Shown here piece by piece: positions 41,901 through 56,900 of a stretch of 64,000 nucleotides of DNA (its first letter is position 1; the number at the start of each line of letters is the position of its first letter). The translations under genes and the position numbers were made by a program. The notes below the pieces were generated by a model, which made no database searches, had not been told where the DNA came from, and saw only the letters and a program-made list of their open reading frames with translations. The stretch is from Branchiostoma floridae (taxonomy: Eukaryota; Chordata; Leptocardii; Amphioxiformes; Branchiostomatidae). Location of the stretch: positions 26,281,003 through 26,345,002 of the forward strand of contig NC_049983.1 in the NCBI RefSeq assembly GCF_000003815.2. Reading direction: 5' to 3'.

Positions 41901-44900
41901 GGTGGAGATCATCACCATCGGGCGTCGACGGGAAAGCCTGCCGCTGGTCGGGCATAATGCGACAGGTAATTGTGCTGATAGTCTCTTCGTTGTTCAGTCT
42001 ACTCTCCAGGCTTTTGATTTGTTGGCCCCTGCAGCACATCAACAAGGAGCTTCGATTAAGTAATGTTATGCTGTGTGTTTTTAGACTGTTACCGCCACTT
42101 TGCTCACTTTACAGAGCCCGACGAATGTGCGACAGTAAACGGCTGGTGTGACCAGATCTGTACCAACGTCCCGGGCAGCTACAGGTGTTTCTGCCGACAG
42201 GGATTCGTATTAATGGCAGATGTCCACGGTTGTGGAGGTGGGAAATTGTTCAATTGTGGTTCAGATATTTCTCCGTTCAGATACAAAGCTATACTATGTG
42301 TTCTTGGAATGTTTGTGGACTGAGGACAAGAGAAGACAATCGACATCCAGGTTGCTTTTGTCGAAAGTGCGGTGAATCTTGAAGTCGTAGGCACTATCCA
42401 AGAAGACCAGGGACCAAAGTTTTTAGTCAGACGAGTCAACCGAAGTTTGATATTCATCTCACCATCCTGGCTATTGATCTTGGGTGTTTAGACTCTTGGT
42501 ATACGAAGAATGCAACTTTAACAAAGCTACGGATACAAAAGTATCACTTTAGTTTTATATGGAGTACTATGGCCCACTATGAACATATAGGAAGGTGGCA
42601 AATCATTTAAAATGTTTAAAATTGTACTATTTCACAGTGTGTGGGCACTGCGAGGGCGGAGACATCAACTGTGACCGGATGTCCGGTGTCTGCTCGGCTG
42701 GGTGTCAGGATGGATGGAAAACACGGCTTTGCAACGAGGGTATTTTATTTTATTCTTTTTTTCAGAAAGAAACTTTGATACTACTGTTTGAATACCTATC
42801 TATGTACATTGTCCCGTACATTAAAATGGTGGAATATTTAATTGGATGCATTCTAATCCTGTTACGTATTAAATAGTAGGCAAACAGAAGTCCCCCAAAT
42901 GCAGTGATTTTAGTGATCGTAGCCTTGTAGAGAAGAAGCAAATTAGAATACCATCTATAATCATTGTGCATTTCTGATATCATCTTCGCGTCCCTTTAGC
43001 TGTGGAGCCGCCAATCAACCTGGCCGTTTCTGACGTCACTGATAAAGGGTTTAAGATCACGTGGTCCCCATCCACTGACCCTGACCTTCACGGATACCGT
43101 GTGGTGGTGTCGAAGTTAGACATGACGACAGCTGTCAATCAAAACACGAATCAGTCATCACTTCTGGTGTCAGATCTGTCACCGGATTCAGATTACATCA
43201 TCAGTGTGACCTCGCTGTTCCTGACGGATGGTTGGAGGTCACAGAGCGAGACGTCGGTGACACACTCATCCACAGGTAGGAAGAACGTAGTTACAAATCA
43301 TAATAGGCAATCAAATTCCGAACTTAAAGGGCGTTTTTACTTGGACGTCGGACGGTCAAAAAAAATCGGTTATGATAGAGTTTGAATGGAAAGGGCAAAA
43401 TATTCTATGTGTATGTATATCAATAAGAAATTTTGGACGATACAAATCTACTCTGCAAAATATCATACTGCGAAAAGTAAAAAAAGTGGAAAAGATCTCG
43501 TATATTTTCTGAAACATAATCAAACACTAAGTTTGCATATTTTCAGAGATGAGCCCCCCTACTGACCTAGAGTTCGTGGCAGTGACTGAGTCAATGCTCA
43601 GGTTCACCTGGGTGCCTCCTGACGCGGTCGTAACCGGATACCGCATCATGTACGGACTGGAGGAGGCCACAGAACGGCTCATCCCCTCCCCGGGTCCAGG
43701 AGATAGATCCGCCGTCATCCGTGGACTTCAGGCAGACTCCATGTACAAGGTGGAGATCATCACCACCGGGGTTCAGCGGGAGAGTGCGCCTCTAGTCGGA
43801 TATCAAAAGACCGGTGAGTACATGACGTAAATGTAATGCTGGTGTTGATATCGAGGAAAGATTCCAGTACTCCAGAGGAAGGGCGTGTGTACTGGAGAGG
43901 AGAGTATAGCCGAAAAGAGGAAAATGTTTGTCTACGTAAAGTCATTTTTGTTATGCACCAAACAATTTATACAGTAGAAGCCGCTTTGATGCTCACCCCA
44001 TTTGCCAGCTTATTTCGTGCAAGTATCCGCATAGTGCCATAATGTGAAGTTATCTAGCTTGATGGTAGTGGTTTGGGATTTTGAGATTCAGTGCTATTAA
44101 GTGTGTGGTAATCCGTTGGGCAATTAACTGGCTTCCATTGTAGTACAAATCAATTTCGTGATGCACGAACCAGTTACAGCACTCTAAATTCCTTTTCTCA
44201 TGTCAGCTGTGATGTCAACAACGCCTGCCGCCTCAACCAGCAAAACAACTGCTTCGACCGCCCGAACCAGTCTGATGACATCGTTTTTCATCAGCCTTCT
44301 GACTTCAACTACAGCAGCAAAGACACAGGAATCTACTTCGACCCGGGAAGAGCTCAATCTCGGTAAGTTACCGCCAGAGGAACAACTGTGCCATTAATGA
44401 AGCAAGATATCTCGAATGAGACAAATCATTACGGCTGTGATGGTGTAACTTTATGCTAGAAGTCTTTGATGCATGTGACTATCTTTTACCTAGGTGGCGA
44501 TCAATCGGATAGCGACCAATCGGATGGCGAGCAATCGGATGGTGAGCAATCAGATGGCGAGCTAACTGATGAAAACTCCTTGGCTCAAAGAACAGCTAGT
44601 ACATTGGAAGCAACCAAAGAGGGTAGGGAACACAGTCGCGTTTTGACAACTTGTGAAGCTATTGCCGTACTTAAGATGGTTGTCATTAATAATTGTAATT
44701 CTACAAAGGATGGCTTTGCTGTGAACGAAGCCCTTGCATTACTCCTGACATGTTTGTTTTACATTTTTGTTGTACAGAAATGAAGCAAACCAGCACATTC
44801 TCACCTGGAGGCAGCAGGACAACACTAGGAGACCAGGTTTGTACTATGAATATCTTTTGACGCTCTGGTGAGCATTTTATGGTCATTTTGAATGATCGCG

Positions 44901-47900
44901 GCTACTGCCAACTAAAGAGCTAACTAAATAGTTAAACATGAACATCGCCATTCATTGATTATGCAAATGTTGTATACATTTCAATAATTATTCTTTAAAA
45001 GGTTCTAAATATTACATGGGAGTATGAGGTCTCCGAACTCTTTTACTTTTCTTTTCTGATGATCAGGCACCAGGAAATGGTCTGGACAGCATCTACGCAG
45101 ACGCCTTCTCCCCAAGTCCACAGGACGTGCTCCAGAGGCTGGCTCAGGTTAGTCACTCCTGTACTTGTTGACATCACGTGTATTTTCCACTAATGCCATT
45201 AGAAAATTTGTGATGTAAAACAAAACTAAGTTGGAGTGAATCTAAATATTATCACCATTGTTTGCAAGTTTCCTTTATGTTGTCCCCGCAAAGTGTTAGA
45301 TATTATTTTTACATTTACGGCTCCTATTTGCTCTTGATTTGAGACTTGATTAAAATTTTATACGCTGGCAAATGATTATAGCTGTTGAAAACGTAATAAT
45401 CTTTCTTCTTTAGAAAATAACATGGCGTCTACATTTACAGCATGCTTGTTTCTCGTTTGTTGACAATATCTAACTTTTTTGTCGGTAAAATTAATATTTT
45501 TCTACAAACAAGGCCATTGGTGCTGACGATGACGGTGCTGTTAGGTTGGAGCAGCCGGTATCAGCTGCCGATGAAAAGTCAGAGGTAAGTTATGTTCAGG
45601 ATCTAGTAATCTTCTTTGGTTGTAAGAATGTATTATTACCTTTATTGTAGATCAACGGGGCGATCTATATAACTTTGCATGATATAGGCATCACTAAATG
45701 TTCTTGTCTGTTGACGTTATTTACACATTCCGAAAAAGTTAAGATTTCTTTACTACTTCGTGGATGTTCATCCTTTTCATATTCCTTAAATTCTAAAATT
45801 TTAACTTTAACCCAAAATTTCATTACAACTTCTGAACGTTTTATATTTGATTTATTCTCCCAAGCCTTTTAGTTCTTTGTAAATTTAGATCTTTTGTTAC
45901 TGGGGTAGGGTATCAGACATGCGCACTTATCTACTTTTGTTACACACATCATTTAATTTCCATTTGTTATTATTTATATCGTCTTTCATCTTGTATTTCA
46001 CTTAGTTGAGTTATGTTTATGTCCTTGTACATATATGTATAGTGGTTGCGTGAATATAAGTCATAAACTTGAGTGCGCCATCACTACGTCTGTCTTATAC
46101 GAGTATGTCAAAGTGAATAACAAAAAAACAACGTTGTTGCAGATGTGCAGGAAGGCAATCCAAAGATTGGACTCCGAAACGGTTAGGGCCCAGACGTCGC
46201 AACGTGTGCAGATGATCTCTGAGCTGTCATTACTTGTCATTACGGCATGCCCCGACATTCCACAGGAAAACGCTTTTAAGGTAAAGATAGTTTCTACAAA
46301 GTTGAATGATTTTATTCAGTCTTCTGATATAGATTTAGCCATACATCCCACGGCCCTCATAATGCTAAGATAGGTAAATACATAAAGTATTGCTTTGTGA
46401 TTAGAAAAGATAATCTCATGTTTAGCCCCACCTGATTGTATGGTGGTTTTCTAATTAACCTATCTTGTTTAGTTAGTAGAGTTTTAAGATTTATTCTGTA
46501 TTCACTTTTTTCTTTGTAGTTTATATTTGGCCACACAAAAGTCACTGTACCTTCTGTCCTGTCAATAAAGCTTGTCGTTGTTTGTACTGTTAACAATGTT
46601 TTCCAACTTGTTTATTTCATGTTTGATGAGATCGATTAAAAGCATCATTTGCTTATTTTGGACGCAAGAAATCGTCATACTTTTCTGAAAAATGTAAAAA
46701 AAAATCTTTATGACTACCAACAGAACACAGCACTAGACGTTCTGCAGTCCATCACCAGCAAACTGGGCAAACTGGACATGTCTGACCCGTCCACTGTGGA
46801 GGCTGTGGGAGGTCGTAAGTACCGAATACATGAAGTCTACAGTGTGAAGCTATTCGCTTGATTTCCTCAGAGCGTATCAGGTCTACAGTGTGCGGCTATT
46901 CTCTTGCCGTCCTTAGGACGCACAGAAATATGTTTGAGAACGCTTTGCTATGCTCATTTCGTGTACTGTACGCTATAGTTTTGTTCTCACATTATGTCAA
47001 CATCATAAATAGATAGAAAATAGCTCTCAACATGTCAACATTCTCTAAACAAGGCTTTGGAAAAAAATCTATGCGTTACTTTGAAATTGTTGCAAATATG
47101 GAATTAAAAAATCATGCAATAAAATACGATTTTAAAGCACATATAACCTGTGTGGAGACCGTTTCCAAATTCTGTTTCTAACAGGTTTTGCGATTCATTT
47201 GGTAGTTTTGGTAAAAGTCATTGGTAGCTTGTAATGTTTCTGCCTTGTATAAAAGTTTGCCAGGTTCTTCTTTCAACCCAAGTAGAGTATGTTTGTAATG
47301 CTTCTTGCTTTTTAAACAGCCCTTCATGTTCATTTGGAAGCCGCGTTAGAGTGGCATTGTGTAAAGTTTCTGACGTGTGAAACCTTGAACCTTGAACGTG
47401 GACATCAGTGATGCCATCAGTGTATCAAATTCTCAAGACATGATCCATAATTGTCTTCATTGTTATATTTTGTGACAGTATACTTTGTTATCAAGATATT
47501 CCCAGACTGATGAAAGTATTCCCGGTTTCGTTTATAGCTCTGGTAGAGTCTGTCGCTACTTTGCTTCATGAACCTGAGGATGATGCAGAAGCGAATGACG
47601 GGAATGTACAATCCGATGCTGTAGAGGACGATCATGTCTCTCCAGAGGAGCGCGCTCAAAAGGCGAAACAAGAGGAGGAAGAACAGCGAGCTGAGGTGAA
47701 AATGGGCCATTGGTGTTTACTAAAGGCTGAGCTTTCCTTCCTGAACTATGACTACTTTTACACTCCTTGTATGTCAAAATTTGTACCTCTACGATGCATT
47801 TAAGTCTTTTATCTCAAATAATGCACAGTTTCACAGATTATACGCTTAATATGCGTGCTAGCTCAGAAAACTTTGGCCAATGACCGTAAGATTGTGTTGC

Positions 47901-50900
47901 TATATCAGTGCTAAATTAGTATTTCTTTTGCGTTCCATTTTTTTCAATGAATGTTTTTCCAAAACTAAACTGGTGTCTGCAATACCATGTTTTCTTTCAC
48001 TATTAGAAGGAAATGATTGTCCAGAAAAGCCGCCAGGTTCTGGATAACCTGCTCAACGCCGTTACCGACCCCATGAGACTTGGAGCCCCGCCGGTAACTA
48101 TCAAGAGGAGTGGTGTTACTCTGAAAGCACAGAAGATCCGGGGCTCCATGTCTGGGGGCCAGGTGGTGCAGACGGAGGAGGGGGGAGGAGTCCAGTTCCC
48201 ATCCCAAACTGCACTTTTCCCGGAACATCCACCTCACAACGTTACCGTTAAGGTATCATCCCTCCCTTCCTACCCCTTATGTCTGCATCAGCTAACGATC
48301 TTTTCATCCTTTAAACTTCCAGAAAGGGTGTTGTTAGACCATCCCCTTTCATCTCGTTCTAATCATCTGCATGAAAAAGGTGAGGTGAACACCTCGACTA
48401 ACATCACGGCTTTAGCATTTCCTTGTATAATACCATATTTTTGTAAATTGCCAACGCTTAGAATGTTGTCTTCAATCTTCTTCTAGTGGGAACGGCAACC
48501 AATGAAAAAATAATCTGCTTTTGAGAGAAAGGTACGGACCTCAAATCTAAATATAAAGGGATAACAAAAATTCCATTGCTTTCAGTTGACTCAGTATCAG
48601 CAAAACCCATTCACTTGGGGCCTTGGCCAATACCAGGCACACTCTTCTGTCATGGAACTGACGATTCGCCAGAAAAACTACAAACCCTTGGTCTTCAACA
48701 ACCTTACTGAAGATTTCATAATCACCATTCCGGGCAAGTCCAGAAACACACCAGCGACAAAAATCATCACCTACCCTCTCCCAGGAAACCGAAGTTCGGC
48801 CTACCATTTGCTAAACCTCAACAGCACCGCAGAAGCGTTCCTGGTCACAATCACCCCGCTGAACACAAGCGTGGTCTACGGCGTGTGGGGCAGGTACGGC
48901 GGCCGCCCTGATGACCCAAACTACGACGTGTCCATGGAGACGTACGTTCTTCCCGAGGAGTGTTCCCTGATGGAAACTCTGGGTGGGGATGGACACGGCA
49001 TGGACAAGACGGAGGCAAGGATGTTCATCAAAGGAGTTGAAGATCCAGTGGATCACTACGTCAAAGTCCAAATTCTAGGTGAGCCATTTTGTTTTCAAAT
49101 TATGATCACCATGACAGAAATAAAGGTCTCTTGATTTGAAAGACTGAATAAAGTAAATGTGTGTAGCAGACGAAACTATGCTTTTATATCGATTTTCTCC
49201 AGTGTCTTCTCCGGTGCCTTTTGGTCTTAAACCGTGAAAAAAAAATTAAAGAAATATTATGTTCTACCACTGTCGAAAGTACATATTATACGCTATCACA
49301 TAAGTCGGCTTGAGTCCTGGAATGTAATAATGTATGTTTCTTATGAAGTAGAGATTGTCTTCTTTTCTTCAGGACCGGCGACACAGTGTGACGTCAATGA
49401 GCAAACAGAAGAAAATCGTGTACTCTCAGACTCCTTCTACTCCTACCAGATCCAGTGGGCCCGTCTGAGCTGCGTCTTCTGGAGCGAGACCCAGGACGCC
49501 TGGAGACCGGAAGGCTGCACAGTGCGTACAACGGCCATATTATATTGCCAAACTTGCAGAGTTTTGTTGCCATTTTATCAACTATTAATAGTGAATCATA
49601 TCTTATACGATTAGAATCTAATTTGTAACCGATTGTAACCATTTCATTGATGATTGATTATTCCAATAATTACTAAAACTGGTTTAACCTGCAGTGTGTC
49701 AACATATTCGGAGTACTAATTAGCATAATGACAATATGGTTCTTCTTCTTCCCGTAATGTCCAGCTGCCGAGTCTTCGGCAATAATTGACATGTTGGGGT
49801 CAGAGGTCACCACTAATGCTCTAGGAGGCACTGGATACTTTTAGAATGAAACGGGCCAGGGATGGGGACTGTACAGTTTCTTCGGACAAGTTGTTCCATT
49901 CTCGAACAGTCCTGGGGAGGAAGGAGTTGAGTCGGTAGTTGGTGCGACAGGGGATATGTTGCAGCTGTAGGCTGTGACCCCTTCGGCATCTGTTGCTACT
50001 AGGTAGAGGCTTCAGTGTTTTGCAGCGCACGTGTGCCAGACCATTCAGGATTTTGTACAGCATGGCGAGTCTGCTGGTGCGGCGTCGGTCTTGAAGGGAA
50101 GGCCACTGAAGTTGTTCCAGCATATCAGAAACACTGGACGTGTTTCTGTGCCTGTTCAGGACAAAACGGGCTGCCCTGCGTTGGATCTTTTCAATTTTGC
50201 TAATGTCTCTGTTGGTGTGAGGATCCCAAACGGAGCTGGCGTACTCCACAACTGGTCGGACTAGTGCTTTGTACGCCAGCTCCTTTGTCTTGCTAGAACA
50301 AACCCTCAAGTTGCGCCGTAGGAATCCTAATGTTCGATTGGCTTTAGAGTTAAGAGTACTTGTAAATTATTATACTGTTAACGACCCATTTAACATTTCT
50401 AAACATTTATTTGGATTAGTCGTTTTTATCGACAAAAATGTAACATTTCTGTCTACCCTTCAGATTAGCAACCAGTCCACGATTAACAACATTATCTGCC
50501 ACTGCAACCATCTGACGGCGTTCGGGAGTGACTTCGCCACACCACCTAACAGGGTGGACTTCGGGGCTTTAACTCTTAGTGATTTACGTAACAACGGCGC
50601 GGTGTTGACAACCATCTTCGTGGTGGACTGCCTGTTTTTGCTCGCGTTGGTCATAATAAAGATTATTGACCCTAGATTAAAGAGGAAGGTAAATGGGCAT
50701 AATCGACAATGACTCAATTTCATAAACAACTTGGAACTTTGTCGCGTGTTCTGAATTTTTTAGATATATTTTATCAATATTCCATTTTTTCATTCTTACA
50801 GAAAAACTCTTCCATCACACTGGATTACCTGCAGAATGATTTCCGGTACCGCCTGCACCTTTGGACAGGCACCGCTAAGCATGCCGGGACGGAGTCCACA

Positions 50901-53900
50901 GTTTCCTTCAACCTGTGTGGAGATGAGGCGACCTCCGGGGTGAGAGTGGTCAGCATCACGGAGAAGGTCATGCATTAAATTACTTTAGCGTCCATTTTAT
51001 TCCGTATGAATGTTTTCAAGTAAATCCTAACAGGTCGAATGTTGCTGTTTAGGTTTTTACCCAAGGCAGCCAGGTGACGCTGAACTTCAGCACAGCAGAA
51101 CAGCTGGGTAACGTGGCGCTGCTGCAGCTCATGCACGACAACAGTGGGGAGGGGAGCCGTGCATCGTGGAACGTGGACAGAGCAGCAGTGCAGGATCTCA
51201 CCACAGGCAAACTGTGAGTTTTTAGGCTGCTTAGATTCGTCAATTCAATCGCATCTATAAAGTGCACGACCGAGAAAGGATCTACACATTATGTTTAGTT
51301 TTGTGATGAAGTTAGATATGATATTTTGAAAAGATATAGTTTTTATCATGGCGAAGAACAGACACGACTGCAATTCAGTTCTTTTTGATCGATGGTGACA
51401 AAAATTAAGCTTGCATATCTTGCCACGTGATTAAAATGATATAAACCTTATGTCCTAATAATCAAACTTTAGACTTTCTCCGTTTCATACTTCACTAGCT
51501 TTAAAAAATCCCTATTCCTGACCTTTGTCAAACTGTGAGGTTTAATATGGGTCCTAAAAGAATTAATCTAAGTTATTTTGCCATTAAATCATGGAACAAC
51601 AGGTTCTACTTCTTCTGCGATGAGTGGCTGGCAGCCGACCGCGGGGACGGACAGGTCGCGAAGACCTTCCCTGTCGCCACTGAGCAGGACCTGCGATCCT
51701 TCGGGTTTCTGTTCCCGGCAAGTCTGCGGAGCAATCTTGTAGAGGAGCACCTCTTTTTTTCCGTCGCTATCATGCCTACAGGTAAACGTGTATATTTACT
51801 ACATATTAGATCTATCTGTATTACACTTGCTGAAGGATTCCTATAAGTTGAAATGAGGAGCTAGGTGTCTATAGAACAGAAGTAGTTCTGCTAGTTTTCC
51901 TGCTCATCTGGCGAAAAATCCACAGGAGAATCCGAATTATCATCAGATGACTGCGGAGCAACCAATCCCAAGTTTCTATCCATAACTGACGGGCCTCAGC
52001 CAGTACAGCAATTGTGCATTAGGAAAATAGCATAGAGATAGTTCTTCTATGCATGGAATCTTTATGAGTATAGTCAACTTTGTTGTTCCTGCAAATACAG
52101 TAATCAACTGAAGACAGATTTTCAAATTCTTTTAATTATGGTTGAATATGACCAGAAACTGTTCCATTACAGGAAGCAAGTTCACCCGCATCGAGAGGCT
52201 TGGCTGCTGCCTGAGTTTCCTCACCTTGTCCATGGTGGCCAGCGCCATGTGGCTGAGCGATGAAAACGCAACTCAAGTTGTGCAGGCCGTCAGCCTGGGG
52301 CCGTTTTCCTTCACCTTGAACACAGTTTACACGGGAATCATGGCCAGCATCACCTGCCTTCCCGTCGTCATGGCCATCGTTGTGCTGTTCCAGTACAGCC
52401 GACCGAACAGCAAGGGCGGTCGTCCGGTCAGGGACGCGGAGACAGCCGGACCAGCTGAGGCACCCACGCAGCAAGAACCAACCAAGGGCCTGCCACACTG
52501 GTGCAAGTACGTGGCCTGGGTGCTAGTGGTGCTGTCTGCCATGGGGTCATCTGTCTTCACAGTTCTGTACAGCCTGGATTGGGGCAAGGACAAGTCCGAG
52601 AGGTGGCTGTCTGCGTTCTTCACCACTTTTCTGGCGGACATATTTCTTCTGCAACCAGTGAAGGTTTGTGCCGAAATGTCTTGTCATGCTCTGCTGTTTC
52701 AAATCTTAATTCCTTTGAAAAAGAAGCAAATTAAGTACAATGCAATCGGGTTTGCATGTTATTAAAACGTTGGGGATTGTGATGGATACATGTTCATCCA
52801 TAGATCTAGAAGCATTGGTTGTCTAATTGTATATAAATGTCAAATCAAGATTTTGTACAATACTAATGTATATAATATAACCTCTTCAGAACCTCCACAT
52901 CCTACTAGCTGCTGTTTCCTTAATCAACGTCGACAAAATTGTCAATATTAAACACTTAATGTTACAGGTCTTGGTTCTGGCGATCGTCTTTTCATCCGTT
53001 TTCCAAAAACATACCTTGAAGATGATTTTTGAAAATGAAGCGGACAAAGTTGTCCTGCAGGACACTACTGTGGTGTCAATAAAGCAGAAGGAGTTTGACA
53101 GTGAGTCATTAATAACTTGATGTAAAGCCGCAACATTCATTTTACAGTTATTATTTGTTACGTTATTATCTAAGGATACGACATTTGTGTTCCGATTGTT
53201 CTGCGTTCTATCTCTTTACGTAATTACTGATTGATTTTATGTTTACTTTCAACAAAGGTGGTCGATTCCGGGTAAAGAAGAAAATGGAAAGACTGTCTCA
53301 GATGTCCCTTGCAAACGTTAACGAAGCGCAACGTAAGCGGAACAGAGACAGGCGAATCGGAAACCTCCTTTGGGACATCATCTTGTCTTGTGCTCGCCTC
53401 CTGCTTGCTCTGACTATCATTAACGGACACCACAACACCAACACAGCCTTCTATCAGACACAGAGTGCTGCAGAAAACTTCGTGCAGTCCATTGACGAGG
53501 TGAGCACGTCATTGCAGTATTTAAAACGTAGCTTTGGGGAGTATTTAATTGTGTACATAACGGCATGCTTTCTCTAGTTCTCACTGTTATAACTGTCATT
53601 AAGAAATACTGCTGAAATACGCACAAGCCACATGCAACTTATCAAAATGTATCCAGGATATGAAAAATGTGAATCTTTTATCATCTGATCTAGTCTTTTA
53701 TCATGGAGCATACAAAATTTAGAATATGCCAATAATTCATGGATATATCCACATATTCTATCCTTCCAGGTGACCGAGCCTTCTGCCCTCTGGCCCTGGC
53801 TGAACGAGACCGCTCTGGAGAGCTTCTACCCGGAGACTTCCTACAATGACGACAAGCCCCGCTGGTGGGAGAAGGTCTTCACAGCCGACATGCAGTCGGT

Positions 53901-56900
53901 CCTGGTCTCCCCACCCATCCTGATTCAAGCCCGAGTAAAGCCAGGTTGGTTGAACTGCTTTTTACGTAGGACTAGAAAATAAACATACGTTACTATAGGG
54001 TACAAATTTGACCGTAGTTCTGAGCCTGTACAACTTTTATCAATTGTTTCAACGCGACTTGCGTAAAACTAACGGAGTGTATGAAAGGCGATTACATCTT
54101 TAGCTATTTTCTTTGACTTCCCTCCTTCTTCAATCCCAGGGCTGTGCGTAGTGCCTGCGACAATGCAACACATGTTCGATAAGTGTACGGCAGCGTATGG
54201 TGAAAACACGAAGGAGACCGGAGTGTTTCAGAAGGGATGGAAAAGGGTCACGAATGTGTCGGAGGTGGAGTCAGAAACCTCTGGATGGCGCCACCGCCCC
54301 AGCGGTTACACCATCAAACCCGTCTTTGGTGTAAAATCGCACTACTGGGGAGACGGCTTCAGTCTGGACCTAGGAGATTCAGCAGACGAGATGCGCGGCA
54401 TCCTAGCAGACCTGAAGTCCAACCGCTGGATTGACAAGCGAACAAGGGCCGTCATTGTGGAACAATTCGTCTACAACGGAAACCTGGATATGTTCACTTC
54501 AGTGACGGTAGTGTTTGAATTTACCGAGATGTCCGGAGTTTTCTCCCATCGTCACCTGCACACCTTCCGGCTTCATCAACAGCCAGGTACAATCGGGTAC
54601 ATCTACGTCTTGCTGGAAATTATTTACGTCATCTTTCTCCTCTACTCACTGTGGAAAGAGGCGAAAACAGCACGAGCAGCCGGCTGGGCCTACCTGACGG
54701 AGCCATGGAATATTTTCGAAATCTTTAATTTCATCTTGGCCTTCACTGTCATTGCCTTGTACGCCACGAACAGAGTCTATGGGTCCATGGCTCTGACGGC
54801 TGTCAAGCAAGGGAAAGGTGGGTTATAAATATGTACACATCAGTTCATTACGTTGTCCGCTAGCATTGTAAAAAAAATCCTACAATTTTAAAAGTTCAAA
54901 AGTTCGAGGAAGGGCTTAAAGAAAATAATAACGAACAATTCTTTTGATTCCGTTTAGATCCACTCCAATATCTCAGATCAGTGGTGAACATAAACCTGCT
55001 GTACGGATGGTTCCTGTCTTTCCTTGCCTTTGTCAACATCATGAAGCTCCTGCGACTGTTGAGGTTCAACCCACTCCTGTCCAAGCTGATGTCCGTGTTC
55101 CGGGGAATGGCGGTGGAGTTCTCTGCCTTCATCTTCTACTTCTTCCTCTGCTTCTCAGGATTTGGCATCAGCGCTTATTTCATGTTCGGTGCCACCGCAA
55201 CAACGTACAGGTTCGTAATCTCAAATGTCCACTTACAGTCAAGACTATACCAGACCTGGAATTACATTAGATTGTACACATACTGACATGAAAACGACTT
55301 CTTTTTCTTTTTCAGATCCATCAGCATCTCCTTCTCCACATTGTTCCAGATGTCTCTTGGATTCTTTGACCACACAGAGCTGACGGAGGCAAACCCTATC
55401 CTCGGTCCCATCTTCTTTGTAACTTTCATTTGCTTCATGTTCCTGGTTCTGATGAACATCGCCATGGCGATCATCGACAGCGCACTTCCGGACGTGCGGA
55501 ACCACGTCATGCCTGAAGAGGACCGGTACTTCATCCAAGGGTTGTGGGAACGCTTTACCTCCCTGCTTGGGCTTCAGGAAGCGCCAGTCACAGGTAATGA
55601 GGTCTAAGTGATGTTGTCCAACACGTAATTAAAATCTTAATGAGCCGTATTTTTATTACCAGGCGACACCCGGTTCATTTCTACCTGATCATTTTAGTTT
55701 TATTCAAAGTTTTGGAATGACAAATTTGTACACGTTACAGACGTCCACATCGTGGATACGCTCCACGACAGCCTCATTGAGGTTGAGATCCAAGTTGAGA
55801 GGCTGTGGTTGAGGAGACTGTCGCTTTTCAGCTGCAGGCGAGTACGGTTCTCTGTGGGATGCATGGACCGAACATTTCCTGTGTCCGACTTACTCATGCT
55901 TTTCCCTCCCCCTTCTGAACTGTAATGTTGCGCTGCCGCATTCTTTCGACAGCGTGGCTGACATGTCGTAGTCTTGGAACGATTTTTTTTTTATATTTCA
56001 CATAACAGTTGGGGTTTTGCTTCTCTCTCAACAGTAATAATCAGATGTTAATGTTGCCATCGCTTTACCATTTTCATTATTTTGGGTCTCCTCGCGCTCT
56101 GCTGTCAGAATGGAAGACAAAAGCTAATGGTTAAGTGACTAATTGAATAGTCCTAACATTTGATATTTCAAAAGACGATTACAGATTCAATTTGCTTGCT
56201 GAAGGCGCGGCTTCACTTTGCTTGTCTTTCACCTTTCTAATTTTCTAACGCTTCTGAACCCTAGTTTGACCTTATCTTATATTTTTTACCGTACAGGATG
56301 AAGAATGCTGACCTCCCCACAGAACCTGACTTCGTCCCGCCAGTCATGAACGTCCTCAAAGATGCAGCCGAAGATCGCCAAGCTCCAAAAGAAGACCTTC
56401 CCGTCATTGTGATCCGTCCTGCTTCCCAAAACAACGGCGGAGTGGACGAATCCGGGAACAGCACACTAGCGACGACGGGTCCAAGTTCAATTGACAGCTA
56501 CGAAGAAGAAAATGTCTTAGAAGATAAAGATTTGGCTGTGGTTAAGTCCTCTTCACCTCCTTTCCTCGACAAGATGCTGACATACAACGACATCCAAGCT
56601 GCCCAGAGCCTGCTCTGCCGCCAGTACCCGGCATTCCAGGGGCTGGAAGACCCTGTATTCGGTCTCTATGAGGTAGGATTTGCAAAGATGACTAAAAATG
56701 GGTTACAAATCCACCACAGTGGTAGCGGTACCATGCACTGGGTGCTGTCGTCTTACACAGACGGACAGGTGTGCCTGTATGACAGTCTCGGCGTCGCCAT
56801 GACCAAATCCTTGCAGATTCAGCTTTGCCAGTCTTACGCCGCATTGGTTGACCAGAAAACAAACGTACTGACCGTCTTGGTACCGGAGGTACAGCATCAA

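Noticed and set aside
47538-48252. Transcription factor-like acidic region
   Set aside because: The EEEEQRAE stretch is short and lies in the GAIN helical region of gene C by phase and position.
49821-50309. Antisense host gene of 162 aa
   Set aside because: Same LINE family as 20226-20573; 5' truncated.
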